Assembly (NCBI GenBank): GCA_009746045.1 | Contig: RPFO01000349.1 | Span: 1 to 28,009, forward strand | Length of the DNA stretch: 28,009 nt | Direction of reading: 5' to 3' | Origin: Mesostigma viride | Taxonomy: Eukaryota; Streptophyta; Mesostigmatophyceae; Mesostigmatales; Mesostigmataceae | Shown here: positions 19,656 to 28,009 of the stretch, in pieces | Layout of the letters: the number at the start of each line of letters is the position of its first letter | Numbering within the stretch: the first letter of the stretch is position 1 | Position numbers and translations under genes: made by a program | The notes under the pieces: model-generated | Database searches by the model: none | Told to the model about the DNA's origin: nothing | The model's input: the letters and a program-made list of their open reading frames with translations, nothing else

Positions 19656-20392
19656 CAAGATCGGGGGCTCCGCCCCCGAACCCCCGCTACTTGGCAGATT
19701 CTGTGCCTCAACGGCTTTTTGTGCCTCAACGGCGAGTACCAGCACAGCCGTACACTCCCGCTTACACAGCCCGCCCACTAGCAAGACAGCCGAACCTGTA
19801 CGGCCGGCCACAGCCTGTGATTCCATGGATTACGCCACGATTCCATGCAAACTCATGGTGCCGGACGGTTTGCTGGCCTATTTTGGGAAGCCGGTGGCTG
19901 AACCGAACCGCAACTAAACCTGGTATGTCAGTAGGTCAGGTCCGTCCGTCAGATTCCTCACTTTTTGCCAGCAACCGCCAAATACCCCTTGAATCGGTCC
20001 TCTCCTCGCCGTTTTCCTCGCCAATTTCCCTCGTCCGGCCCAAACGCCTAGGCCAATTTCAAGCTGAACTTGGCACGCATCGTTGTCGATAGCTACGGAG
20101 CTTAGAAACTCGGAGTTCTGGACCGTTACGCGAAGGAAACGGCCGTTTTAGTCTGTTTTACTGACTACTACTGTCGTCACGGGGTATTTGTTTGAGTTCC
20201 GTGTTGAGAAAAGTTTGGGCGCCAGACGCTACGCGGTGACAGGCCGCTAGAAAGCCTACGGACGCGATCTGCGTAAAGGTTTTGCGGAAACAAATTTGGC
20301 GTTCGGATTTTTGCGCTACTCGGGTACGGACAACGTTTGCCGGAAGAGTTTGCGGAACAATTGGCGGACCATAAAAGTAGTATAAAGGGCAA
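19656..20392 (+). repeat. Satellite 2 monomer 3 (gamma)
   Basis: 737 bases. Most divergent gamma copy: GCGAAGGAAACGGCCG and CCGTGTTGAGAAAAG differ from monomers 6-8. TATAAAGGG at 20381-20389. Confidence 0.95.
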
Positions 20393-21119
20393 CAAGATCG
20401 GGGGCTCCGCCCCCGAACCCCCGCTACTTGGCAGATTCTGTGCCTCAACGGCTTTTTGTGCCTCAACGGCGAGTACCAGCACAGCCGTACACTCCCGCTC
20501 ACACAGCCCGCCCACTAGCAAGACAGCCGAACCTGTACGGCCGGCCACAGCCTGTGATCCCCTGGATTACGCCTCGATTCCATGCAAACTCATGGTGCCG
20601 GACGGTTTGCTGGCCTATTTTGGGAAGCCGGTGGCTGAACCGAACCGCAACTAAACCTGTTATGTCAGTACGTCAGATCCGTCCGTCAGCTTTCTCGCTT
20701 TTTGCCAGCAACCGCCAAATACCCCTTGAATCGGTCCTCTCCTCGCCGTTTTCCCTGCCAATTTCCCTCGTCCGTTCCAAACGCCTAGGCCAATTTCAAG
20801 CTCAACTTGGCACGCATCGTTTTGGCTCGCTCCTACGCTGAGCTACTAAATGTATTAGACCGTTACTCCGCCGTTACGTATATTTCCTCTAATGCTGGCG
20901 AAATTGGCTGGAGGTTGTTTGGCTACTCGTCTTAGAAGAGTTTGGGCGCCGGACGCTACGCGGTGACAGGCCGCTAGAAAGCCTACGGACACGATTTGCT
21001 GAAAGATTTTGTGGAAACAAATTTGGCGTTCCGATTTTCGCGCTACTAGTGTACGGACAACGTTTGCCGGAAGAGTTTGCGGAAGAGTTTGCGCAGCCAA
21101 AAAGTAGTATAAAGGGCAA
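20393..21119 (+). repeat. Satellite 2 monomer 4 (alpha)
   Basis: 727 bases, almost identical to monomer 1, which lies 2196 bases upstream. It begins the second alpha-beta-gamma block. Confidence 0.95.
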
Positions 21120-21846
21120 CAAGATCGGGGGCTCCGCCCCCGAACCCCCGCTACTTGGCAGATTCTGTGCCTCAACGGCTTTTTGTGCCTCAACGGCGAG
21201 TACCAGCACAGCCGTACACTCCCGCTTACACAGCCCGCCCACTAGCAAGACAGCCGAACCTGTACGGCCGGCCACAGCCTGTGATTCCATGGATTACGCC
21301 ACGATTCCATGCAAACTCATGGTGCCGGACGGTTTGCTGGCCTATTTTGGGAAGCCGGTGGCTGAACCGAACCGCAACTAAACCTGGTCTGTCAGTAGGT
21401 CAGGTCCGTCCGTCAGCTTTCTCGCTTTTTGCCAGCAACCGCCAAATACCCCTTGAATCGGTCCTCTCCTCGCCGTTTTCCTTGCCAATTTCCCTCGTCC
21501 GTTCCAAACACCTAGGCCAATTTCAAGCTCAACTCGGAACGCAAGGCTTCGGCGCTTAGCTACTCGGAAAAATTCACGGTTACGAGGAGGTTACGGCCGT
21601 TTCTACTCGAAACGCTTTTACTGATTGACGGTTGGCAGGTATTTGTTTGGTTCCCTGGCTAGAAGAGTTTGGGCGGCACACGTTACGCGGTGACAGGCCG
21701 CTAGAAAGCCTACGGATGGGATCTGCGCAAAGGTTTTGCGGAAACAAATTTGGCGTTCGGATTTTTGCGCTACTCGGGTACGGACAACGTTTGCCGGAAG
21801 AGTTTGCGGAACAAATGGGCCGACCTAAAAGTAGTATAAAGGGCAA
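21120..21846 (+). repeat. Satellite 2 monomer 5 (beta)
   Basis: 727 bases. The tail is beta type but more diverged from monomer 2 than monomer 4 is from monomer 1 (for example GGTTCCCTGGCTAGAAG replacing GGCTACTCGTCTTAGAAG). The head is gamma-like, indicating exchange between monomer types. Confidence 0.95.
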
Positions 21847-22583
21847 CAAGATCGGGGGCTCCGCCCCCGAACCCCCGCTACTTGGCAGATTCTGTGCCTC
21901 AACGGCTTTTTGTGCCTCAACGGCGAGTACCAGCACAGCCGTACACTCCCGCTTACACAGCCCGCCCACTAGCAAGACAGCCGAACCTGTACGGCCGGCC
22001 ACAGCCTGTGATTCCATGGATTACGCCACGATTCCATGCAAACTCATGGTGCCGGACGGGTTGCTGGCCTATTTTGGGAAGCCGGTGGCTGAACCGAACC
22101 GCAACTAAACCTGGTATGTCAGCACGTCAGGTCCGTCCGTCAGATTCCTCACTTTTTGCCAGCAACCGCCAAATACCACTTGAATCGGTCCTCTCCTCGC
22201 CGTTTTCCTCGCCAATTTCCCTCGTCCGGCCCAAACGCCTAGGCCAATTTCAAGCTGAACTTGGCACGCATCGTCGTCGATAGCTACGGAGCTTAGAAAC
22301 TCGGAGTTCTGGACCGTTACGCGCAGGTAACGGCCGTTTTAGTCTGTTTTACTGACTACTACTGTCGTCACGGGGTATTTGTTTGAGTTCCCGTCTTAGA
22401 AGAGTTTGGGTGCCGGACGCTACGCGGTGACAGGCCGCTAGAAAGCCTACGGACGCGATCTGCTGAAAGATTTTGTGGAAACAAATTGTGCGTTCGGATT
22501 TTTGCGCTACTAGGGTACGGACAACGTTTGCCGGAAGAGTTTGCGGAACAATTGGCGGACCATAATCGTAGTATAAAGGGCAA
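21847..22583 (+). repeat. Satellite 2 monomer 6 (gamma)
   Basis: 737 bases. First monomer with TAATCGTAG immediately before TATAAAGGG, the string shared with the end of the large satellite. Confidence 0.95.
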
Positions 22584-23320
22584 CAAGATCGGGGGCTCCG
22601 CCCCCGAACCCCCGCTACTTGGCAGATTCTGTGCCTCAACGGCTTTTTGTGCCTCAACGGCGAGTACCAGCACAGCCGTACACTCCCGCTTACACAGCCC
22701 GCCCACTAGCAAGACAGCCGAACCTGTACGGCCGGCCACAGCCTGTGATTCCATGGATTACGCCACGATTCCATGCAAACTCATGGTGCCGGACGGGTTG
22801 CTGGCCTATTTTGGGAAGCCGGTGGCTGAACCGAACCGCAACTAAACCTGGTATGTCAGCACGTCAGGTCCGTCCGTCAGATTCCTCACTTTTTGCCAGC
22901 AACCGCCAAATACCACTTGAATCGGTCCTCTCCTCGCCGTTTTCCTCGCCAATTTCCCTCGTCCGGCCCAAACGCCTAGGCCAATTTCAAGCTGAACTTG
23001 GCACGCATCGTCGTCGATAGCTACGGAGCTTAGAAACTCGGAGTTCTGGACCGTTACGCGCAGGTAACGGCCGTTTTAGTCTGTTTTACTGACTACTACT
23101 GTCGTCACGGGGTATTTGTTTGAGTTCCCGTCTTAGAAGAGTTTGGGTGCCGGACGCTACGCGGTGACAGGCTGCTAGAAAGCCTACGGATGGGATCTGC
23201 GTAAAGATTTTGTGGAAACAAATTGTGCGTTCGGATTTTTGCGCTACTCGGGTACGGACAACGTTTGCCGGAAGAGTTTGCGGAACAATTGGCGGACCAT
23301 AATCGTAGTATAAAGGGCAA
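22584..23320 (+). repeat. Satellite 2 monomer 7 (gamma)
   Basis: 737 bases. Differs from monomer 6 in a few places (GGATGGGATCTGCG versus GGACGCGATCTGCT). It matches monomer 8 except for one G. Confidence 0.95.
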
Positions 23321-24056
23321 CAAGATCGGGGGCTCCGCCCCCGAACCCCCGCTACTTGGCAGATTCTGTGCCTCAACGGCTTTTTGTGCCTCAACGGCGA
23401 GTACCAGCACAGCCGTACACTCCCGCTTACACAGCCCGCCCACTAGCAAGACAGCCGAACCTGTACGGCCGGCCACAGCCTGTGATTCCATGGATTACGC
23501 CACGATTCCATGCAAACTCATGGTGCCGGACGGGTTGCTGGCCTATTTTGGGAAGCCGGTGGCTGAACCGAACCGCAACTAAACCTGGTATGTCAGCACG
23601 TCAGGTCCGTCCGTCAGATTCCTCACTTTTTGCCAGCAACCGCCAAATACCACTTGAATCGGTCCTCTCCTCGCCGTTTTCCTCGCCAATTTCCCTCGTC
23701 CGGCCCAAACGCCTAGGCCAATTTCAAGCTGAACTTGGCACGCATCGTCGTCGATAGCTACGGAGCTTAGAAACTCGGAGTTCTGGACCGTTACGCGCAG
23801 GTAACGGCCGTTTTAGTCTGTTTTACTGACTACTACTGTCGTCACGGGGTATTTGTTTGAGTTCCCGTCTTAGAAGAGTTTGGGTGCCGGACGCTACGCG
23901 GTGACAGGCTGCTAGAAAGCCTACGGATGGGATCTGCGTAAAGATTTTGTGGAAACAAATTGTGCGTTCGGATTTTTGCGCTACTCGGTACGGACAACGT
24001 TTGCCGGAAGAGTTTGCGGAACAATTGGCGGACCATAATCGTAGTATAAAGGGCAA
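23321..24056 (+). repeat. Satellite 2 monomer 8 (gamma), array end
   Basis: 736 bases. Identical to monomer 7 except for a missing G in CTACTCGGTACGG. The array stops precisely after TATAAAGGGCAA, then unrelated AT-rich sequence begins. Confidence 0.95.
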
Positions 24057-24313
24057 TAATTAGCTTCTGTAAAATGTTCTGGCTGAAAACCAGGAAACAA
24101 ACAAAAGAAAACTCTGGGGGCTGAGGACTGGACTAAACAAACAAACAAAATTAAATTAATTAACTCCTGTGGGCTCTGGGTATCACTGACCTCCACTAAG
24201 TCTAGCCTATGGCCGGCGAAGGGGGGCCGCCGGGCCGGATTGCCGGCCGAATTGGGGACGGCGTGTACGATATCTACCAAACAAACAAAAGAAATTTATT
24301 AATTAAATAAGTA
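24057..24313 (+). repeat. Diverged direct repeat R1
   Basis: Begins TAATTAGCTTC, contains AAACAAACAAA tracts, GGCTGAGGACTGGACT, TATCACTGACCTCCACT and GGCCGGATTGCCGGCCGA, and ends at AATAAGTA. A diverged second copy is at 25878-26150 in the same orientation. It abuts the last monomer of satellite 2. Identity is unknown; a short mobile element, or the end of one, is possible. Confidence 0.75.
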
Positions 24314-24720
24314 CCCACTAGTGTCACCCGCTGGCTTCGCCCAGCCAAAACAGGGTCTTTTTTATTGGCAGTACTAAACGCCCCGCTGCCGCTACCGGCC
24401 TGCCGTGCCCGCTGAACGCTGCCGTGCCACGCGCTGACCCGCTGAATCCATGCCCGCTGCCCGCTGGATAGTAGTGCGAGCGAATTGGTGCGCACGTACT
24501 GCCGGTGCAGCACACTGATAGTAAGAGTCTCGCTTCCTGGCGGATGGTGCGCAGTACGCTGCCGTGCCGCAGAATAGTACGGTGCCGACTTCGCTCGAAA
24601 AGATCTGTGCGCAACGCGCCAGAAAGCTGCCCGCTGGAAAAGTACGGTTTCGCTTCGCTCATGCGGATTGGATCGCAGATGCCGCCCGTGAGCCCCTGAA
24701 TAGTACGGTGCTAAAATCGC
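24310..24720 (+). repeat. Degenerate ~50-66-bp tandem repeat (ATAGTACGG box)
   Basis: A box close to ATAGTACGGTG recurs at 24468, 24518, 24574, 24640 and 24700, with spacing 50-66. It is followed by TTCGCTCG-like sequence and then by TGTGCGCA-like sequence. Similarity is partial, so this is an old or fast-evolving array. A small hairpin GCTGGCTTCGCCCAGC lies near 24330. ORFs across it are not recognised. Confidence 0.5.
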
Positions 24721-24905
24721 ATACGTGGATTGTGTGCGACTAGGTAACGGGCTGGGCGTCGCTTGCCGCAATTCGCACGTACGGTTGCCGCATCGCATTT
24801 CGCTCCAAAGCATCGAATCGCGTAACGGTGCTGCGCATCGCTCGCTCCGCAATAGCGATAATGGTCCGCATAATCGCTTCTCGCTCGCAAATCGCTGGGA
24901 TGGTT
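24721..24905 (+). other. CGCA/GCAATCG-rich segment
   Basis: Continuation of the previous region in a different register, rich in GCATCGC, CGCAAT and CGCTCG words and containing GTAACGG twice. No gene recognised. Confidence 0.3.
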
Positions 24906-25260
24906 GGTAAGTATGATTCGTTCTTTTGGTTGAGACGGTTATAACCGCGATGCTTGGATAAAAGTGCGGTAAAAAATACTCACTTCAATTATAAATAGGA
25001 TGTGCCTTTGACTGCTCCAGACAAACAAAAACAACTGAGAAGGTATTATAGAGATTAAATATATATAGACCGGACTTAAGAAACATCCAACAACAACAAA
25101 CATGGTATCATAATGCAATAACGGCAAAAATATAGACCCCTAATAACAACTACTAATAAAAGCGGACGGTGGTATCAGGTGTAGCTTGCACAAGGATTGG
25201 AACAAATATAAAGAATTAGGTACACGTATGGCGTATTTGATTTATAAATGTTGCATCCTA
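24906..25260. other. AT-rich stretch without recognised features
   Basis: AT-rich, with ATATATAGACC near 25060-25072 and no ORF of interest. I see nothing supportable here. Confidence 0.4.
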
Positions 25261-25282
25261 TTTTAAGCACTAAATTAATCCA

Positions 25283-25495
25283 CGGTGAAAACTCCGTTCG
25301 TACAAAAAATCATCTAAATAATTTGATCGGTGAAACCGGCTTTGGACTACAAAATATTAGATAAATTTGACGGATGAAACGAACATTTGAACAAAATATA
25401 TTATTGTAATTACGGTGAAACGGCTTGACAAAAATATTTAGAATCATTTAGACGGTGAAACATAAATATCTAAATTAACTGACGGGCGACCGTAA
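25283..25495 (+). repeat. ~42-bp direct repeats with CGGTGAAAC box
   Basis: CGGTGAAA(C) or a close variant at 25283, 25328, 25371 (CGGATGAAAC), 25413 and 25453, with a degraded form (CGGGCGAC) near 25483. Spacings are 45, 43, 42, 40 and 30. Each box is followed by ACAAAATAT- or TAGATAAATTTGA-like AT-rich sequence. The layout resembles an iteron or protein-binding array, but function is unknown. Confidence 0.6.
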
Positions 25496-25877
25496 GAACA
25501 CCAAAGTTTAAATCATATCCAACTATATCCAGCTCTCATAAAACATGGGCAACCTGTGGCCGTACGCCGCTTTTAAACGGAATTCGTACTTTCACAGTGA
25601 AGTCACCAAAAAAAGTCGAGTGATCGACGGGTGTCCTTTTCAGCCTTTTCCCGTTGGGCCGCAAGTCGACGGAATTTGAGAGACAGTACACTTGCGGCGT
25701 CGGTTAGACGGAAGACGACCGTATCTTGGGCGGACGACGGACTGCGTTGGTGCAGTGGGATACGATTGGCGTCACTCGCGAAATCTTAATGGACTCAAAT
25801 TCGTCTCGAGCGACAATTTGACGTTATCGATCGATCTGACGTTGACTGGAGCTACACCGTCCGCATTGAAGTTTAAC
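25496..25877. other. Unique sequence without recognised gene
   Basis: Mixed composition with several GACGG and GTCGAC words. A 62-codon + ORF (25692-25880) has no recognisable features. Nothing supportable. Confidence 0.35.
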
Positions 25878-26150
25878 TAATTATTAGCTTCACGTAAAAT
25901 GTTTCTGCTTGAAAACCATAAAAAAGAAACAAAGAAAAATATATTAATTAACTCCGTGGGGCTGAGGACTGGACTCAACAACAAACAAAAAATTAATTCA
26001 TAATCTGTGGGACTCTTGAGGTATCACTGACCTCCACTGACTCTAAGCCTATGGCGAAGCGGGGGCCGCCGGCCGGATTGCCGGCCGAAATATGGGGCGG
26101 CCGAGTATCGATTTACCAACAACAAAAGAAATTTATAATTAAAATAAGTA
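25878..26150 (+). repeat. Diverged direct repeat R2
   Basis: Second copy of R1, starting TAATTATTAGCTTC and ending AAAATAAGTA, 1821 bases downstream of R1. It shares GGGGCTGAGGACTGGACT, GTATCACTGACCTCCACT and CCGGCCGGATTGCCGGCCGA. It differs by many one- to few-base indels, especially in A-rich tracts. Confidence 0.75.
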
Positions 26151-27059
26151 CAACATGTGCTAACGCGAGGAAAAAACAAACAAACAGTTTTCAATTAATA
26201 ATAAAAACCGGACTACTGACTGGCCCACAAACAATCCAGGTTATATCGGTATCATATACGCAAATGACCCATAAATAACAAACTCTAATGCTGACGGTGT
26301 AGTTGGTAAGAGCTAACGATTGCCAACCTGTTCGGCTCCCGAAACTGGTGGTCTAACACACCGTACGATAGTAGAACGGTATCGTCATTTGATACGGCCG
26401 CCAACACAATCCGTGCTTCAGACCAGAACGGTGGCCTGCTAGCATGTACAACCTGACATGATGATCGTCGGTCTTTCGTCGTAGTTGGCCTACCGAAACT
26501 GGGTCATATCAACGACGTGAAAGTTTGACAACTACGCCGCAATTTTCCGTCGTTCAATCCGTGCAGGTGCTCTTGGAAAGGGACCAATAGACGTTCGGTG
26601 TTGAAACTGACCAAACTTTCTAAGTTCGTCGAAAGTATATGCGTTAGGAGTTAACTACTCTACATTACAGACCATCGGCTCCTGTGGCGTCGATCATCCG
26701 TACTTATGTTCGTGACTTTTCGGTCTCAGTCTTTTTCAGGTGGCCTCTTGATGTCGACACGGTCCCAACGCGTTTTCCTTATGGTGACCAAGTCGGCGAA
26801 TTTTGGGAGAATCGTACAGGCTTGCGGATGGCCGTGGTGGAACACCGAAGACCCGATAAGTCTCCAATAGCATTGCGGGCAAGGTATATAATATGTGCGG
26901 ATCTCCGTACATTCGAGGCTCTCGTCGAAGCATGTCTTCAGTTCGCAACGCGTTGCATCGCTCGCTATGCTTATTAATGGCTTAATAAAGTCGTCTCGAC
27001 GACATTATTTTGAAGGTTACGACTCGAGCGAGCTGCGACGAGTGTATCTGGATTTTCGG
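26151..27059. other. Unique sequence without recognised gene
   Basis: No repeat or known gene found. The 97-codon + frame at 26684-26977 starts at GTG and has no recognisable motif. A TATATAAT string is at 26885-26892. A 7-bp inverted repeat (ACGGTGT 26294-26300, ACACCGT 26358-26364) encloses an AGTTGGTAAGAGC string that recalls a tRNA D-arm, but no cloverleaf forms. Confidence 0.35.
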
Positions 27060-28009
27060 CGGTGGTGGGCGCAAGGTGGGGGTGAGGGGAAGGCGGGGGG
27101 AAGGGGGGGAAAAAGTGGGGGGGGGAGGCGGAAAGGGGGGCGGAAGGGGAGGGGCGGGGGAATGAAGAGGGGGGGGCGGGAGTGGAAGGGGGGAGCGGGC
27201 AGAGAGAGGGGCCAAGGGGAAAAATGGAAAGGGAGAGGAAAGAAAGAGAGAGGGAGAGAACTGATAGGACGGAGAGGCAGAAATTTGTAGAAGGGGAAAG
27301 AAAGGCAACGAGAGGGAGAGGGGGGAAGGAAAGGGGAGGGGAGGGGGTGAGGGTGGGGAGGGAGAGAAAAAGGAGGAGCGGAATAGGGGGGAGAGATAAA
27401 ACATAAAAAACCCAGGGTGGGTGGGAGTGAGGAAAAGACAGCGCGGGTGGCGGGGAATTCACCACAAAGCAGAGGAAAAAAAACATCCAAAACCAACAGA
27501 TAAAACACTAACTAGGAAGAGCAAGATAACAAGACACCTCGCAGACAGTAACAAAAAAAAATATGAAAAAGAAACGAAAAAAGCAACAGAGGCGGGGGGT
27601 CCCTTGCGACTCGTGAAGACAAACGAAAATAACGACACCACAACGTAATCAAGGCCTGGGGCGAGGGCGTCATCATAATCACGTGAACGGGGAGGGGATT
27701 GGGGAGGGGAACCTCCGGAGTGTAGTGGGAGCGGGCGCGGGAATACCGGCAGAAGGGATCCTGTAGACTCTGGCGGTAACATCCGCTGAGGAAGGCGGTA
27801 AAGGGGCCTAAACGCGAGACCAAGACAAAAAGAAAATAAAAAAAAAAGAAAAAGATAAAAAAATTGAAAAAAAAGCTATCTAACATACGGAAAAAAAAAA
27901 ACTAACAAAAATCAAACACATATAAAGAAAAAAAGAAAAGGGATAAAAGTGCGGGCCGTCTCAACATGTGCGGGGGGGGGGAAGGGAGGGGGAGGGGGGA
28001 ACGGGAAAG
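27060..28009 (+). repeat. Purine-rich low-complexity tract
   Basis: Strong G/A bias on the + strand: from 27060 to about 27420 it is almost entirely G-rich purine with few pyrimidines. It then becomes A-rich (27470-27620 and 27820-27945) and ends in G-runs. It gives long Ser/Pro-rich frames on the minus strand that only reflect composition. It could be a genuine polypurine tract or poor-quality sequence near a contig end. Confidence 0.7.

Larger units (their letters stand above)
18197..24056 (+). repeat. Second satellite array, eight 727-737-bp monomers
   Basis: Direct tandem array, each monomer running from CAAGATCGGGGG to TATAAAGGGCAA. Starts: 18197, 18924, 19656, 20393, 21120, 21847, 22584, 23321. 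The first ~420 bases of all monomers are very similar. The tails are of three types: alpha (TGAGCTACTAAATG), beta (GCGCTTAGCTACTCGG) and gamma (GATAGCTACGGAGCTTAG). Order: alpha, beta, gamma, alpha, beta, gamma, gamma, gamma. Every monomer has overlapping ORFs in several frames on both strands, none convincingly coding. Confidence 0.97.

Noticed and set aside
19558-19917. 119-codon + ORF crossing the monomer boundary (EEFAEQ...KLMVPDGLLAYFGKPVAEPN)
   Set aside because: It starts at GTG, runs through the GC hairpin and the array junction, and exists only because the monomers are tandem. No motif recognised.
19691-20092. 133-137-codon + ORF present in most satellite 2 monomers (peptide start ADSVPQRLFVPQRR)
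   Set aside because: Its apparent start is TTG and no ATG opens the frame. Monomer 2 breaks it. Two other frames over the same bases, including a reverse one, are equally open, and no family is recognised.
24057-26150. Complete LTR retrotransposon bounded by R1 and R2
   Set aside because: There is no reverse transcriptase, integrase or primer-binding site that I can see, the repeats do not begin TG or end CA, and no target-site duplication is evident.
26294-26364. tRNA-like element: 7-bp outer stem enclosing 57 bases with AGTTGGTAAGAGC and GTTCGGCTCCC
   Set aside because: The outer stem length is right, but the D-arm lacks its left half, no anticodon stem forms, the conserved T-loop A is a G, and the A-box to B-box distance is about 10 bases short.
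26684-26977. 97-codon + ORF near the right end
   Set aside because: It starts at GTG with no ATG in frame, no recognised motif and no second copy for comparison.
1-28009. rDNA intergenic spacer with rRNA genes
   Set aside because: No 18S, 5.8S, 28S or 5S sequence is recognised. The spacer idea survives only as an analogy for the phased TATAAAGGG.
1-28009. Telomeric repeat or self-cleaving hammerhead ribozyme in the satellites
   Set aside because: No TTAGGG-type tandem run was seen. CTGANGA-like strings exist, but none has the required stem II and GAAA arrangement by eye. A covariance-model search would settle the ribozyme question.

Overview
No rRNA, recognisable tRNA, integrase, transposase, reverse transcriptase or other known protein-coding gene can be supported in these 28 kb. 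What the window holds is nested tandem repetition. Low gene density, kilobase-scale satellites, a long minisatellite and TATA-like boxes without bacterial operon structure point to a eukaryotic nuclear genome (protist, alga, oomycete, fungus or similar). The lineage cannot be fixed from the sequence. A subtelomeric, pericentromeric or spacer-type satellite region is the most natural setting, but this is inference.

Region 1 (1-18196) is a tandem array of four large units: 1-4604 (lacking about its first 308 bases), 4605-8681, 8682-13927 and 13928-18196. Each unit has the same order: (i) a GC hairpin and a CpG-rich island; (ii) a mixed-composition leader; (iii) a very G-skewed minisatellite with a core of about 30 bp; (iv) a conserved block of about 1.5 kb; (v) a mosaic tail ending in a short boundary cassette. 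Length differences come mostly from the minisatellite. Unit 3 also carries a ~993-bp internal duplication whose junction contains a 60-base fragment of the conserved block.

Region 2 (18197-24056) is a second satellite of exactly eight monomers of 727-737 bp. Their tails fall into three types, arranged alpha-beta-gamma, alpha-beta-gamma, gamma, gamma: a ~2.2-kb higher-order repeat followed by extra amplification of one type. Each monomer opens with a GC hairpin and closes with TATAAAGGG. The two satellites look unrelated over most of their length but share a similar boundary cassette (AATCGTAGT, purine tract, GC hairpin). The switch from satellite 1 to satellite 2 lies exactly at that cassette.

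Region 3 (24057-28009) is different again. It contains a pair of diverged ~260-bp direct repeats 1.82 kb apart, a degenerate ~50-66-bp repeat (24310-24720), a ~42-bp repeat with a CGGTGAAAC box (25283-25495), about 1.1 kb with nothing recognised, and a strongly purine-rich low-complexity end (27060-28009).

Open reading frames are plentiful but fail coding tests that can be done by eye. They are open on both strands at once, shift frame between copies, often lack ATG, and differ between copies mostly by amino-acid-changing substitutions. The interest of the window is therefore structural: how two satellites came to share a boundary cassette, and whether the phased TATA/hairpin elements are transcribed.
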